Source: Fomitopsis serialis
Lineage: Eukaryota; Basidiomycota; Agaricomycetes; Polyporales; Fomitopsidaceae
Assembly (NCBI RefSeq): GCF_022376445.1
Contig: NW_025955020.1
Span: 62,001 to 126,000 of the forward strand
DNA length: 64,000 nucleotides
Direction of reading: 5' to 3'
Positions 24,101 to 35,999 of this stretch are shown here, piece by piece. A program made the translations under genes and the position numbers. Numbering within the stretch: position 1 is the first letter of the stretch; each line of letters starts with the position of its first letter. The notes beneath the pieces are model-generated. The model had not been told where the DNA came from and made no database searches. It was given only the letters and a program-made list of their open reading frames with translations.

Positions 24101-25719
24101 ATGTTGTCTACGAGGAACGCCCCACCAACAGCTGCAGACCTGATCCCTTTCTTGGAGCAAACGTACGTGGCGCCTGTGTAGTAGTGCGTACTAGCATACT
24201 TTGGGATAAGCTTCGCTCACAGTGACAACGCATAGCGTTCCTCAGGCATACTGTCAGCTCGCCGCGAGTCGTGAGTACTACTACTTATTCCTGAGTAGCT
24301 AAGTATGCTTCTGACTCTGTACATCGTTCAGTATTGATCGTCTATGAGCACCTGGCTCTCCTCGAACAAGAAGTCGGATACATGTGGAATAGGACGTTTA
24401 CGAGCATCACAATCTTGTTCCTCGTGAACCGATATATTCTCCTCCTGTCTGCCTTGTTGGGAGTACTGTCTATATTTGACTGGAGAGATGCCACGGTGAG
24501 TACAGTCGTCCTATTTTGGGAGAATCTTGTCTGACATCATGACACAGAGGTAATGGTTCTACCAACCAGTCTGTCCATTCGTAATGACTCAGAATTTCTG
24601 CCCCAAGCTGTGAATGGTTATACGACTTGCAATACGCACTAACCACCATCCTCATATTTGTCATTGCATGTGCGAACAATCTCCATTTCCATCACACACG
24701 TTGATAGTTTACGATGCATCTGCAGGGTTCTCGGTTCTTCGTGTCTATGCTGTTAGCCATCGAAATTGGTGGTCAGCAGTTATAACACTAGTAACAGCGG
24801 TCGTCGCCATTCCGGTTTCATTAGTAGGAGTTCACTCGCCCTCAATGGAAGTGCTGGTTGCTCACATATTGACCAGTTTGCTGACATACGATCGTCGCGA
24901 GCCTATGTTATGTTCGTCGGCTCTGTTCCGATATGTACGAAAGCGACGACTTTCTCGGACACCTTGAACACTCGGTGCGTGATTGGAACCTGTAACATAC
25001 TTCAGTCCGATCTAACGTATGAGGCTATAGATGTAACGCACTTCCTAATGTTGCTCTCGCTCGTGTCTAACGACTCGTGCCTTGCAGTGATTTTTGCGGT
25101 CCGAGTCTGCGCCATCTTCTCGGATCTGGTCGTGCTCTGCTGCACTTGGTACTTCGCCAGCATCGTGCTCGATCCAAGAGAACTCAGAAGAAGGTTCATC
25201 AAGAAGATTCTACAACAAGGTGTGACAACTACTTTGTGCTTGCTCACAGACGCTGATATAGGCTGTGCAGGGACAATCTACTTCATGTATGATTCAGAAA
25301 TTCTGGCGAATGATAGCTCCTCACTTCCCTGCCATATCAGATGTTTGCTGGTACTAAATGTCGTACAAATCGTGATTGAAACATCGCTCGGTACACAGAC
25401 AGTGGGTAATCCCTGTGCATCTCACCGTATTGTTATCTGAACGATGGCCAAGGTGAATGCCTATTACACCGCCACGTTCACCGGGCCGTCAGTACTATAC
25501 ACACCTGCGACCTTGCGATGTTACTGACCCTGTCCGGATAGAATCTCTTCAATATTGATCACACGGTTCATGCTCGAGCTTCGCGCAGTCGACCGAGCTC
25601 TCGCATCGGATCTGTCGGACCTTTCCGGCACAGTAGGGAACACCGGCGATTCGACGACGTCTATGGAGCTGACCAGCGTCATCTTATCTGACGGACGTAC
25701 GTGCTCGACAGTGGTCTAA
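24101..25719 (+). CDS. DUF6533 multi-pass membrane protein, copy 2
   Basis: This is the more complete paralogue. The start at 24101 (MLSTRNAPPTAADLIPFLEQ) is followed by a GTACGTG donor, AYCQLAAS, VLIVYEHLALLEQEVGYMWN and ITILFLVNRYILLLSALLG. Then come DLQYALTTILIFVIA, FSVLRVYAVSHRNWWSAVIT, AVRVCAIFSDLVVLCCTWYF, GTIYFI joined across an intron to CLLVLNVVQIVIETSLGTQ, and ILITRFMLELRAVDRALASD before the stop at 25717-25719. That gives about seven hydrophobic segments, the usual layout. Function is unknown; the conserved EVEYMW-type motif after the first helices is the hallmark of the domain. Confidence 0.8.
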
Positions 25720-27511
25720 CGGCCGGCTCAGCGCATGCGCCTGCGCCTTCAATTTCTCAGGGCGTTCGCTCGACCGTATGACACCATCTCTTCGACACAA
25801 TCTTGGGAGAACTTACCGGGCTAGCGGAGTTGTGGTTTACCTCGCTGCCTTAGACGGTTCTCCGCGGTCCTCCGGCAACTATGGCAGGTGGGGGCAGTCA
25901 AACCAATCTGACATCCACGATGATTCATCGTCGACAGGGGAATGGCTCGCTCACGAGTGGAGTACCCGAAGCGTATGTCCTTTAGGCTCTGTCGCGTCAC
26001 ATGAATAGCTGAAAAGTGGTCGTAGATGCCCGCAGTATAGGTTTCGTATTCTCAAATCCGCGGGCGATCTCCGATGTGGTTCTGTGTCCCGCCTCAGATA
26101 TCGCGGTAGGGTCTGCTTCGCCACGCAATGTGACCGCGAACTTGCATACTGTAGCGATGTCTCAGCGACAGCCCAGACTTTGAGGCCCTCTTCGACGAAG
26201 CGCGGAATGCGTTGATAGGGTACTATAGAATTCGGGCAAAGCGGATGTTGTGGACTCGAGTAATTGTTTGTATCACCGAGTATCACAGCGGCTGCCATCT
26301 TCATGAAATGCATGTGGACATATAGCATACGGCAGCAGCGATGGTGGCGTCTCACATGGTGTATAGCGTCTCTTTCGCTCATCGGGACTGGACGATAATG
26401 GTCTCTCGAGCACGAGCGTCCCACTTCCGTCCCGAGGCAATCGGGCGTGTACTATCCTTAGACAAGAGCCGCTGTCGAGGGTCTGTACGGCCTGGGTCAG
26501 AAGACTTCCCGAGGGGCTCGTCGTGAGAGAAAGCATCCACACTCGGGGGCTCTACCTGTACATGCAAGCGTCAAGGACGCTGCAAGTCAGTGCAAGACCA
26601 CCACTCAGATGGAGCCATGACACCTGTTCTTTACTTGGCTTGCTGCGCGGTGGACAACGTGTCTTCTGCGTTCCGGGATCATCCTCGTTGGGAGCGCCTC
26701 CAGCCTCATACTTAACTGCCAACGCTGGTTGAGTATACGTGATTGAACCGAGATCCCCAGTTCTCTTCATCATTGAACTACGACACGCACTTCTACGACT
26801 TGCACGTTACGACTTAGGTTAAGATCATGCCGCTCACAAAGCTCTCCATCAGTCTCTCGAACAAGGTTCGTGGGCGCATCGTCGTGGGTCCCAGTTGGTT
26901 AACATGATTACTGGTGCATAGCGGTTCAGTGAAAAGCCGGTGGACTCTTCAAAGCACTCTTTCAATACTTCGAATACAACACTGCACACTATAAAACTCG
27001 TAAGTCGAGTTCGTTCTGATACGGCAGAATAACAAAAACCGTGACTCACGTTTCATAGCCTTTCTCCTTGGATGCCGCCTCCATCACATCGAAAGGGTCT
27101 TCATCTTCGACTGCAACCTCCAGCAATAGTGTGGGCCCAGTAAGTTGCCCTATACCTATACCATTACCTCACGGGTAATGATGATATACACAGGCAGAGA
27201 TGTTGGACGAGGACGACCTGGCATGGGGCTCACCGCCGAGGAGGAACAAGCACAAGAAACTCAGGGCATGGTGACCCTAGTCTCAAACGCACGAAGATGG
27301 GTTGAGAACCAATGCACTGGACGTTCTGATACAGACACTTCTTGGCACGCATTACACCTGTACGCCATAAAGGGATCATACTGCACTATCATTCAAGCGC
27401 CGTCACGCAATTCAACGCGCCACACCGTTGGCAGCACAGTCCGAGGCCCGAGTACAACGCCAGGCATCCAAAAGCAGACGAGACCGATACAGGTGGAGAG
27501 GCTGACATCCA
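25720..27511. other. Intergenic region downstream of the DUF6533 pair
   Basis: The first 375 bases are the end of duplication unit 2. The rest has no recognised gene. One minus-strand open stretch at about 27135-27045 (TLLLEVAVEDEDPFDVMEAA, then SKEKGYET followed by a GTGAGT donor) looks exon-like but could not be extended into a convincing gene. Confidence 0.45.
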
Positions 27512-29508
27512 TCAGAGCCTCGCCCGCTCGAAGATGTACGGCGAGAACTTGACAGACTTGACCTTGTCTACATCCGCCTTCGTGACAGGCCTGCACTCGT
27601 GTGCGTGATTATAGCCGAGTCTACCATGCGTCGATCAGGATCTGCGTTGATGAGAAGACGCGCACGACATACCTTGATCGGCCATCTTGGCCTCCGGGGC
27701 GATAGAACTCCGGGCGGCGGAGGAGACTGCAGACCACCGCGCCGCCGATGCCGATGTTGTGGACGAGACCGTATTTGCCCCTTTCGTCGGCGACGCCAAA
27801 CAGTCCAGGTGTTTGCATAGGTCCAGCCCCTAGAGTGGACGACAAGGTTCAATGCGTGAAGAAAGACGCGCGATCGACGTGCACGCTTACAGTCCCGTAG
27901 TTGCACTGGAGACATGACAACAATCAGCGTGGCAGACCGCAGTCGGTGTACGCAGACTTACTGGCTATATAGAAATGCATTCCGAGACCAGTCGCTCCTA
28001 GAGGGTGACCTTTGGCCTCTAGACCACCACTAGGGTTCACGACGTACTTGCCGCCATACTGCACAAACAAGAGTCAGCCCCCACAGCGACGAAGAGGTTC
28101 AGCTTCGACCTACCGTATTGTCGCCACTTTCAACCATCTTGTGAGCCTCACCAAGGCTGCACAGCCCCAATGCCTCGTATGTCACGAGCTATGTTTCTAG
28201 CTTCTATTTATGTACGATATTGCATGTATGGAGGCACTGACCTCGTTCGCGGAGAAGCAATCGTGCAGTTCAACGACGCCAACCTGGTCCCTGCCTTCGC
28301 CCTCCTTGAAACCTGCTTTCCGGAAGACCTTATTTGCACAGTTCTTGGTCATACCATAGCCGACGATCTCCATGGGGCTCTTGCTCTCAAATGCTGATGG
28401 TTCGTCAGTACAGAGGGCTTGAGCCACGATCTCGATGGCCTGATTCTCGAGGCCATGGGCGTGCACGAAGTCTTCGGAAGCAACGATGCAGCAGGCGGCT
28501 CCGTCCTACCGTGCGCAATGAGCAAACTGTAGAATCTGAACAATGAGTAGACGATCCACCGAAGTAGGACTACACATGAACTTGGTCAGTTGCTTGTTGA
28601 TTTTGGGCGCAGCGAGCACCTGTTCCACACCCCACCCATTGCGGAACTGCGAGTACGGGTTGTTGACGGAGTGCTTATGGTTCTTCGCAGCTTACTCCGA
28701 AGTCAGCCAGCTGCCCCCGACAAAGATGCGAGGCTATGAACCTATTTGAGCCAGGTGCGTCACCGTCGCACCGTACTTGTCCATGTACTCCTGTGCGGCG
28801 TTAGCAAACATCCTTGGTGCATTCGGCCCGTGATTGAGACCGCTGCTCAGATTGTGTTCAGCTTCGGCCGTTGCGTCGCTGAATGGCTGAATAGGAGAAG
28901 GGCGGTCGGGGAAATTAGTCCCCAGGCTGCCCGGTGCCATACGCTCGAAGCCGAGCGCGAGCGCGCATTCCACCATACCAAAAGCCACCATGTTGTTCGC
29001 CTGGAACAGGGCGGTGCTTCCGGTCGAACAGTTGTTGTTCACGTTCGTGATGGGGATGCCAGTCATGCCGAGGTTATAGAGGGCTCTCTGACAGCGTGCG
29101 CGAGGGTCAGTTGGGCAAGCTAACACGACTGACAGACGATGTACTGTACCTGGCCGGAAGTAGAGTCTCCATAGCAGAATCCCACAAAAGCAGTCTCAAC
29201 TGCGTCATATGTGATGCCTGCGCTGAGGATGTTATACGGAGACTGCGGCGACAAGGAGGATCGCCTGACCCGCGTCAAGGAGAGCTTTAGTGGCAGCTTC
29301 CAGCCCCATCTGCGAGTGAAGACTGTTCACTGGGCCAGGTACAGTACACGACGAATTTTACACACGTCCTCAGTTGTCCTCGCTCCCCTGGGCTGCGTGG
29401 AAGTAAGATCTCACAGTGTCGGAATGATCGTGACCGCTGGCAGCTCACTTTGATGAACGCAGTGCACCCTGCACCGATAATAAAGCTGCGTCTTTCTTTC
29501 GAAGACAT
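27512..29508 (-). CDS. Thiolase of the sterol carrier protein x type, peroxisomal
   Basis: SCPx-type thiolases cleave or form 3-oxoacyl-CoA thioesters, typically in peroxisomes. The start at 29508 gives [21 protein letters not shown] 27-base microexon (PRGARTTED, about 29400) and [14 protein letters not shown] follow, then [20 protein letters not shown]. The acyl-accepting cysteine is in [11 protein letters not shown] (about 29030). Downstream are [28 protein letters not shown] (the catalytic His region) and [16 protein letters not shown]. The last exons carry [17 protein letters not shown] and [15 protein letters not shown], ending Ala-Arg-Leu, a plausible PTS1 variant. No SCP2 lipid-transfer domain follows, so this is the thiolase-only form. 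At least nine exons, all in frame. Confidence 0.88.
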
Positions 29509-29949
29509 GTTGTTCAAGAAGAATTCACTTTAGAGAGACGTCGGGGGCTAAGCACACACGCGAGACAGTTGGAGTCGAGATGCAGCTGGTCATGTTGCCC
29601 ATGGCCAACACCAGAGTCTAGAGACCCCGACGTCGGGGAGAGCGATCATGAGACTCGGACAAGTCGTCTATGGTTGCCTGTGATATCCAAAATAATCATG
29701 TGTTAAGTATTGAGATTTGTCTGATTATTTGGTATTGGCGAGTCAATACTGTATTAGTAAGTCGGTAAGTAATATTTACAACAGGTCGGCAATTGACGGG
29801 AACGGCGATGAGTGAGACGACCGTCTCACAGGCGACTTGCAGGCGACTGTCATCATCCACCGCGGGTACTAACATACAGCCAGTGCTTCACAGTACACTC
29901 TAAACCTTCTGCGTCGCCTCACGTAGTCCTCTGCTGGAGTCTGGAGATC
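29509..29949. promoter_or_regulatory. Divergent promoter region thiolase / LIP2
   Basis: 440 bases between divergent start codons. A clearly AT-rich core (about 29690-29790, with tattgagattt and gtattggcgagtcaatactgtattagtaag) differs from the surrounding GC-rich DNA and is the likely shared promoter core. No specific binding site is claimed. Confidence 0.4.
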
Positions 29950-30753
29950 ATGTCGCTTCCGCCGATTCTTTACCATTACTTTCAGCTACCTCTTCCATAT
30001 GCGCGGACCTTGGCTCTTCAGGAACACATTCACCAGACCCAGCTTCTGCGCCGGCGCTCCGGGCAGCACCAGGACTACCTGCTTCTGCTCCAACACCGCC
30101 CCGTTTACACCGCAGGACGGAGGCAGCTGCTCACATCGCCAGAGGTCGAAGCTGAGGCTGCCCGGCTGACTCACATTGGCGCGGACTTCGTGGCGACTAA
30201 ACGCGGCGGTCAGACAACCTACCATGGTCCCGGACAGATCGTCGGATATCCCCTCCTCGATCTCGGGCGCAGGACGCCGCCCCTCGGCATACGCGAATAC
30301 ATCTGCAAACTGCAGAAAACGATCGAGATGCATCTCACGGAGGCCCACGGAGTCCAGCACACGCCAAGCGAGCACACCGGCGTGTTCTTGGACGCGCAGA
30401 CAAAAATCGCGAGCATTGGTGTGCAGGTGAGGCATAGATTGACGACGCACGGGTTCGCGATGAACGTTACTCGGGAACCTCGGGCGTGGTTTGACCAAAT
30501 CATTGCGTGCGGATTGGCGGACGTCAAAGCCGGATGCATCGCCGACGCGTCCTCCACCGTGGAGGCAAGCAAGGTTACTGTGGACGGGGAGATAGACGGG
30601 CTTGTGAAGAGGTTCGGGAGGCTCTTTGAGAGAGACATGGTGAAGCTGGACATGAGCCCGGGGGAGGAGGTAGTTGATGCAATTCGCGCTGCGGAAGAGG
30701 AAGCACGCTTGTTGGGCGACTGGCCCTCGAGACCGTCAAAGCAGTTGTCATGA
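29950..30753 (+). CDS. LIP2: Lipoyl(octanoyl) transferase, LipB/LIP2 family
   Basis: It transfers octanoyl from acyl carrier protein to lipoyl domains, the first step of mitochondrial lipoate synthesis. A single-exon frame of 267 residues starts at 29950 (MSLPPILYHYFQLPLPYART), chosen because it begins the conserved domain; the frame is open further upstream. The signature RGGQTTYHGPGQ with VGYPLLDL lies at about 30208-30264. The catalytic pair of the family is present: Lys in TKIASIGVQ (about 30405) and Cys in IIACGLADVKAG (about 30510). The HGFAMNV motif precedes the latter. No strong mitochondrial presequence is visible with this start, so targeting may use upstream sequence or an internal signal. 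Length is normal. Confidence 0.92.
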   Translation: MSLPPILYHYFQLPLPYARTLALQEHIHQTQLLRRRSGQHQDYLLLLQHRPVYTAGRRQLLTSPEVEAEAARLTHIGADFVATKRGGQTTYHGPGQIVGYPLLDLGRRTPPLGIREYICKLQKTIEMHLTEAHGVQHTPSEHTGVFLDAQTKIASIGVQVRHRLTTHGFAMNVTREPRAWFDQIIACGLADVKAGCIADASSTVEASKVTVDGEIDGLVKRFGRLFERDMVKLDMSPGEEVVDAIRAAEEEARLLGDWPSRPSKQLS

Positions 30754-32285
30754 ATGCCAGAGTATTGCCATGGCGTTGCGTGCTAAGGTACGCCTCCACA
30801 AGACCCCTCGTCGCGTCACTCATGTTGAACGGACGCGTTCCATATGCCATCGTTCGGACCCGCTTACTGCACATAGGTTCATGTGGCACTTGTATTGGAT
30901 ATTTCTACTCCCATGCGATTTGCACCATGGACTGGCCAGCAATGGGCCGCACCGTCTGTCTATATCCGCTCGGTTGGCCGTGTACTCAAGATACCGTAGC
31001 CGATTCGGACCGTGGACCGCATGGTGAAGGCTGTCACTGTATACACCGCATCTGCGATGGCTTCCCAGGCAGCCGGCAGCTCGTCCACAGTTTCTTGTCA
31101 GGTGAGTGGTTCGAAGTCAGGCTTCCCCGCTGCACGACTGAGCATGAGATTAAGAAGCAATGCATGCTCGGTGGTAGTGCCAGACAAAATTATGGCCCGG
31201 GGCACTGAGCATGTTGTCTGTAGCCTGGACGTCCTAGGGCTCCACAGATTGTGCAAAATGCAGCTCGCGCTGCATCTGATGAAAGTACTTGGCAAGCTGT
31301 CGGCGATCCAGATATCGTCGACCTCTTGCTGGCAAGGTTGTTCGCCATGGGCTGCCGGCAAGGACCGGGGTCTAGGCCATCTGACCGGAGGACGGTAACT
31401 ATGCTGATTAGAGTCACCTCGCGCCTCCTCCTTCGTGGTTAGATCTGCAACGCTGCGAGTCCTGATTTGTTCCGTTCGGCGTTATCGTCTTTCACGTGTG
31501 GACGCATTCTCCATAGAGCTCCTCCCGGAGAAGTAATGAGAAGCTGAGCAGTCATCATGGGTTCCGTCGCAGGTGCTGTCATGTCGCTCTACTCTCCGTC
31601 GAGTCCTCGGAACGTTTCTCATTGTGCCGTCACATGCAGGACTCATGTACCTCGCACCCCCACACCCTCATGCGACCGTGACGCGCGTCCGTAACCTGTC
31701 CGTAACCTTATACTTGCGTCCTGAGCTCCATCACAACCTGATCGATCGTTACAACACTGTGCCTCTCAGGACGACGCTACATTGTCGTGTGGTGGCTTGA
31801 TCATTCCTTCCCAGAAAGTATATATCCGCATTTGATAGGTAAGCACCACATGCAACGCGGCATGGGCGGAAGACAAACGAATTGCGGCGTGACGGGATGC
31901 ATTTTTCGTAGAGGGCCCGGATTGGACGGGGATGTTGCTTCGACCTCCGAGGTAATGTAACTGGGAATGGTCATGGGTGCTTCCCTTCGCGCCTTGCGTG
32001 TTTTGAATCTCATGGGACGGGCGGCGCTGTGAGACGAGCTGGACGGACTCTCTTCCGGAGGCCCGGAACGCTGACGCTAGTGCACTAACTCGGAAATCGC
32101 AGATGCTCGCGCACACTGGTGTCCATATGCACCCGAAGCTTGCGTGTCGGATCGCGGACCCTTGTGACGATGCCACTAGGTCGATCGCAACCTCGCTGCG
32201 CGATAGTTAAAAAGGCCTCTGTGCACTCCAGCGACCCCCAAGCTCCCGCTCGGCTTCGCACCAGGTCCCTCTCATCGGCTCAGCT
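30754..32285. other. Intergenic stretch without recognised gene
   Basis: 1.5 kb between LIP2 and the GH16 gene, both plus strand. Open frames here are short and lack motifs. The last 150 bases before 32286 should contain the GH16 promoter and 5' leader; a C/T-rich patch at 32290-32330 actually lies in the signal-peptide codons. Confidence 0.45.
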
Positions 32286-33795
32286 ATGCAGTTCACACTC
32301 TCCTCTGTCCTCGTTATCTCTGCGGTCGTCCTCGAGACACTGGCAGGGACATGGTCGATCGGCGACACGTACATTGGACAGGACTTCATGAACTCCTGGG
32401 CGTTCGAGGCTGAGGCCGACCCTACGGGAGGCAGAGTGTAAGTATGCTTGCTAGCACGCCCTGACGCCGCCAAAACACTCGGCGTCTCTACATAGTATCA
32501 TGCCGTGTCACGATGGGGCGCATGCTGACGCTGTGTTGTCCTTCCAGAACATACGTCGACCAGTCCACGGCTGTGGCCGACAACCTGACCTACGTATCGT
32601 CCGATACGCTGATCATGCGCGTCGACGATACGACAGTGCTGTCGAGCAGTGGCGCCGGGAGGAACAGTGTCCGCATCAAAAGTAACACGGCGTACGACTA
32701 CCACGTTGTCACGTAAGTTATGGGGCATTGAGCTACAGTGCCCGTGTACATGCGCTCACTTCTCGATAGCATCGATGTGCGACATATGCCCGAGGGCTGT
32801 GCTACCTGGCCGGCATTCTGGGAAACAAACGACAGCGACTGGCCATCTGGTGGTGAAGTCGACATCGTGAGTGTGACCCCGAAAACATAGACCTATGATC
32901 CACCCGCTGAGCATTCTCATGCGCCGCTTCATACTGCGTTCACTTGATAAGTGAGTTGTGCTTCTGTCTCGGGCCGATCGACCACTGATCCGCCGCGATA
33001 TACTAGGATCGAAGGTGTGAACTCCGTCTCTCCGAACTTGGTCTCCTTGCACGTAGGCAGCACCTGTTCGATGCCCTCGTCTCGGGCAGAGTCGGGGTAA
33101 GTATATCATCCTAAATAGGGCTCTATTCAGAGTCTCACCAATCTTTAGAACACCCCAGTCGAACGACTGCAACATTAACACCGACGGCAACTCTGGATGC
33201 GGCGTCGAAAACCCCACGACAAACAGCTTCGGTCCTGACTTCAACAGTGCTGGCGGAGGCTGGTATGCCATGGAGCGCACTTCGTCGGCGGTCAGTGTCT
33301 GGTTCTGGTCCCGCACCGACAGCAGCGTTCCCTCGGACCTTTCTAGCGGGGCAAGCTCAGTCAACACCGATAACTGGGTATGTCACCTCGCTTAACGCCA
33401 GTCTAGTGCGACATGAGTACTGACTAGAGACGATTCGATGGTCCAGGGCACTCCCGCGGCCTATTTCCCGAACACAGACTGCGATCTCTCCTCAGTCTTC
33501 AGCTCCAACAATATCATTTTCGACATCACGCTTTGTGAGCCTCCTGATGTTGCTCATGGCACGCACGTTTTACTGATCACTATCGCAGGCGGAGACTGGG
33601 CGGGTCAGAGCTCCGTCTACAGTAACGCTGGCTGTCCAGGCACCTGCGTCGGTGAGATCGCTTCGCAAAGTAGATCGGAGGGTCAGGACTGACAGCCTGT
33701 GGCAGACTACGTCAACTCGAACCCGTCGGACTTCTCCAACGCATACTGGGATGTGGCTGCAGTCCGCGTCTACACCACTGAGACGAGCTCGTGAT
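32286..33795 (+). CDS. Secreted GH16 endo-1,3(4)-beta-glucanase-like enzyme
   Basis: GH16 laminarinase-type enzymes hydrolyse beta-1,3 or mixed beta-glucans in the cell wall or substrate. The start at 32286 yields a signal peptide (MQFTLSSVLVISAVVLETLA), then WSIGDTYIGQDFMNSWAFEA. Later exons carry TYVDQSTAVADNLTYVSS, NSVRIKSNTAYDY, and MPEGCATWPAFWETNDSDWP. The catalytic motif is GGEVDI joined across an intron to IEGVN (about 32870-33015), giving the E-x-D-x-x-E signature. Downstream are CNINTDGNSGCGVENPTTNS, GGWYAMERTSSAVSVWFWSR, TDCDLSSVF and the C-terminal YWDVAAVRVYTTETSS. About seven exons; complete, roughly 310 residues. No GPI signal or binding module seen. Confidence 0.9.
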
Positions 33796-34305
33796 TGCTG
33801 GGCCTCCACCAGCCATACGACCTCTCACGACCTCATGCCCGTTTATCTATCGCATTTATAACGCGCGGGTTGACTTGTAGCTTTCGATTGCACGCGTCGC
33901 GCCTGCTCGGGCTTATCATGAGCTCGCGCGGGCTTTGTCTGATACTGTACAGTATGTTGTAGCTCTCGACGTCCGGATTGGCTGTAGCACTTTAGCACAC
34001 GCATGTCTGTATCACGAAACCATTATCACAACACACGGCACTATCACTAGTTCATCCGTAAGACTTCCATACTTCTGAAGCATGGCAGCTCAGCACATAG
34101 GGGTCGAAGGTTGAGTGAAAGCGATGGGCGAGATAAGCAGATAGTCTCCGAGCGGCCCTTACAGGTGAGGCGTTGCTTGGGTGTCACAAAGAAAACATCG
34201 CAACGCTCCACGACGTACTATAAAGGTTTGAAAGCACAAGATTGTGGTGCTACAGTGAGAACATGTCGCCGGTCGACACGACACACCAAAGATTCCTCCG
34301 AGACT
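33796..34305. other. Convergent 3' intergenic region GH16 / GH5
   Basis: 510 bases between the stops of two convergent secreted hydrolase genes; expected to hold both polyadenylation regions. No gene seen. Confidence 0.5.
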
Positions 34306-35999
34306 TTACAACAGATAAGCCGAGAAATCAAATGCAGCTGGGGCGTTAAGTGCGTCTTGAGCAGCCTGTTGTAGGGTGGTCCAGGACGGGTCGTCAACGA
34401 CCCCAATCTCGGAGTCGCCGTCCCACTGCCGGTGGACCAAGAGCCCCTTCTCAGCTTCGGGCGTTGTGCAGAAGACTTGTAGCGACTCACATGCGGGTCA
34501 GCGTTCGGGATAACCTCCCAGTAGAGCCAGGGCAGGCCAGCAGCCGTGATATTGGCAGCCCAACCCTGAATGTTAGCGTTGCGTGTGTCGGCGGGGAGGG
34601 CGCCGCCGTCCGAACAGTTGTTGTTCGACGTATTGTAATAGCACGTACCCCTGATGATGGCGCCGTCCGCAGTCAGCCTGAGAAGGGCGCGCTTCCATGG
34701 CACGAGGATTTGGACGTGAGAGAGGGGAGGCGGTGACTTACCATTCCTCCATAATCAACATTTTCCCTGCGTTGACCGCCTGCTGAACATAGCTGTCGAT
34801 AGATGAGGTGTAGTAGTCCGTGACGGCGTAAGCGTGAATGGAGATGACGTCCAGAGAGGGGCATGTGAGATATTCAGGCTGGACGGACTCAGCCATCCAC
34901 GATCCGCCACCGGTAAGGACGAGAAACCGACAGTGAGGGCGTGCCGCGGGGATCAGATCAAACGGAGTTGTACATGCGGGGATAGTAGAGAACGTACCCC
35001 AGTGTTGCCATTAAGCTCCGTTTTGATTGTGGTTGCGCGGTCGCATTGCCTAATAGAGGGACGCAAAGCTTCACGTCAGCTGCTAGTGACCCAAGTCTTC
35101 CCGGACCACTTACCATTGTTGATGATCTTCAATGGAGGCTTGACCCTGTTGGGGCGTAATGCATTGGTGTGTACTAGCAACGTTTTACAGGTCGTATATT
35201 GTACTCACGTTGCCTATCATAGCCTCGTTCTCCGCTTCGATGCCCAAATAGGTAATCGCTGAGTTCTTTCCAAGGTTGACCGAGGGTGTTGTGTACGTGA
35301 TTTAAAACGTGTACCAGACGGGCGTCGAAGGCTTCCTGAGCTGTGGTGTTCGTGTAGAAATCCGCTATTCCGTATGCGGCCCCGTACACGTCGCCTGCTG
35401 AGAGCGCGTTGAAGCTATGCATGTCGATTAAGAGCTAAGACAGTCAGCATCTTCCCGTTCTTCCGTTGAGCTAGCCTAGCCTCGGTAGTCACCTTTATGC
35501 CGTAGCTATTTGCGAGGACCATGAAGTCGTCCAGACGATCTAGGACGGTGTCGTTGTAGCATGAGGCAACGCCGTTGCAAATTTGAACTGGCTCGAGGTT
35601 GGGAGACGGATTGATGTTAGTGCCCTAGAGTGGCGCAGCAGTCAGGGAACCGAGGATCAGGCATAACAAAGTTTGTGGACCTTACCTTTTGAGTCTCTGC
35701 CTCGCCGTCCAACCAAACCCTTAAGACCTTCATCCCAGCGCTTTGCAGGCCCCTTGAGGAAAAATGATAGGTTAACAAACGGGCGCCCTCCATCTGACAT
35801 TCCAATCAAAGGTGCTTCACGCGTCGATCGCATGTTACCCTTACACTACTCACTCCAGCAATGTCACCGCGTCATCTTGATATAAACCTGCGGCATAATA
35901 CAAGTTAGATCCGGCAAAAGAATTCGCTGCCAAACCGCCACGTCCGAGATAGATGAGAGTCGGTAGCACAAGGCAGAAGATTCTGGTTCCAAAGCGCAT
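34306..35999 (-). CDS. Secreted GH5-family glycosidase (mannanase-like)
   Basis: GH5 enzymes are retaining endo-glycosidases acting on mannan, glucan or cellulose. The start at 35999 gives a signal peptide (MRFGTRIFCLVLPTLIYLGR) and the subfamily-typical NSFAGSNLYYAAGL. Next come LQSAGMKVLRVWLDGEAETQ, EPVQICNGVASCYNDTVLDR, LLIDMHSFNALSAGDVYGAA, and LGIEAENEAMIGN, whose Asn-Glu pair is the expected acid/base. The nucleophile is probably a Glu in GKMLIMEEW (about 34760). The last exons read ANIQGWAANITAAGLPWLYW and GLLVHRQWDGDSEIGVVDDP with a stop at 34306-34308. About eight short introns. Substrate cannot be decided from sequence; mannan or beta-glucan are both possible. Confidence 0.85.

Larger units (their letters stand above)
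22328..26095. repeat. Tandem segmental duplication, unit 2 (with extra insertion)
   Basis: Second unit of the duplication, direct orientation, about 3.8 kb. It is longer than unit 1 because it carries about 850 extra bases (roughly 22670-23515) between the homologous upstream blocks and about 150 bases more inside the gene. Homology resumes at ttagggct (about 19891 and 23529) and continues past the gene to about 26095. Confidence 0.75.

Noticed and set aside
29986..30653. Minus-strand frames opposite LIP2
   Set aside because: LIP2 on the plus strand has the full LipB signature and catalytic residues; these are shadows.
31012..31440. Plus-strand frames between LIP2 and GH16
   Set aside because: Overlapping frames on both strands with no recognisable domain and no signal for start or splicing.
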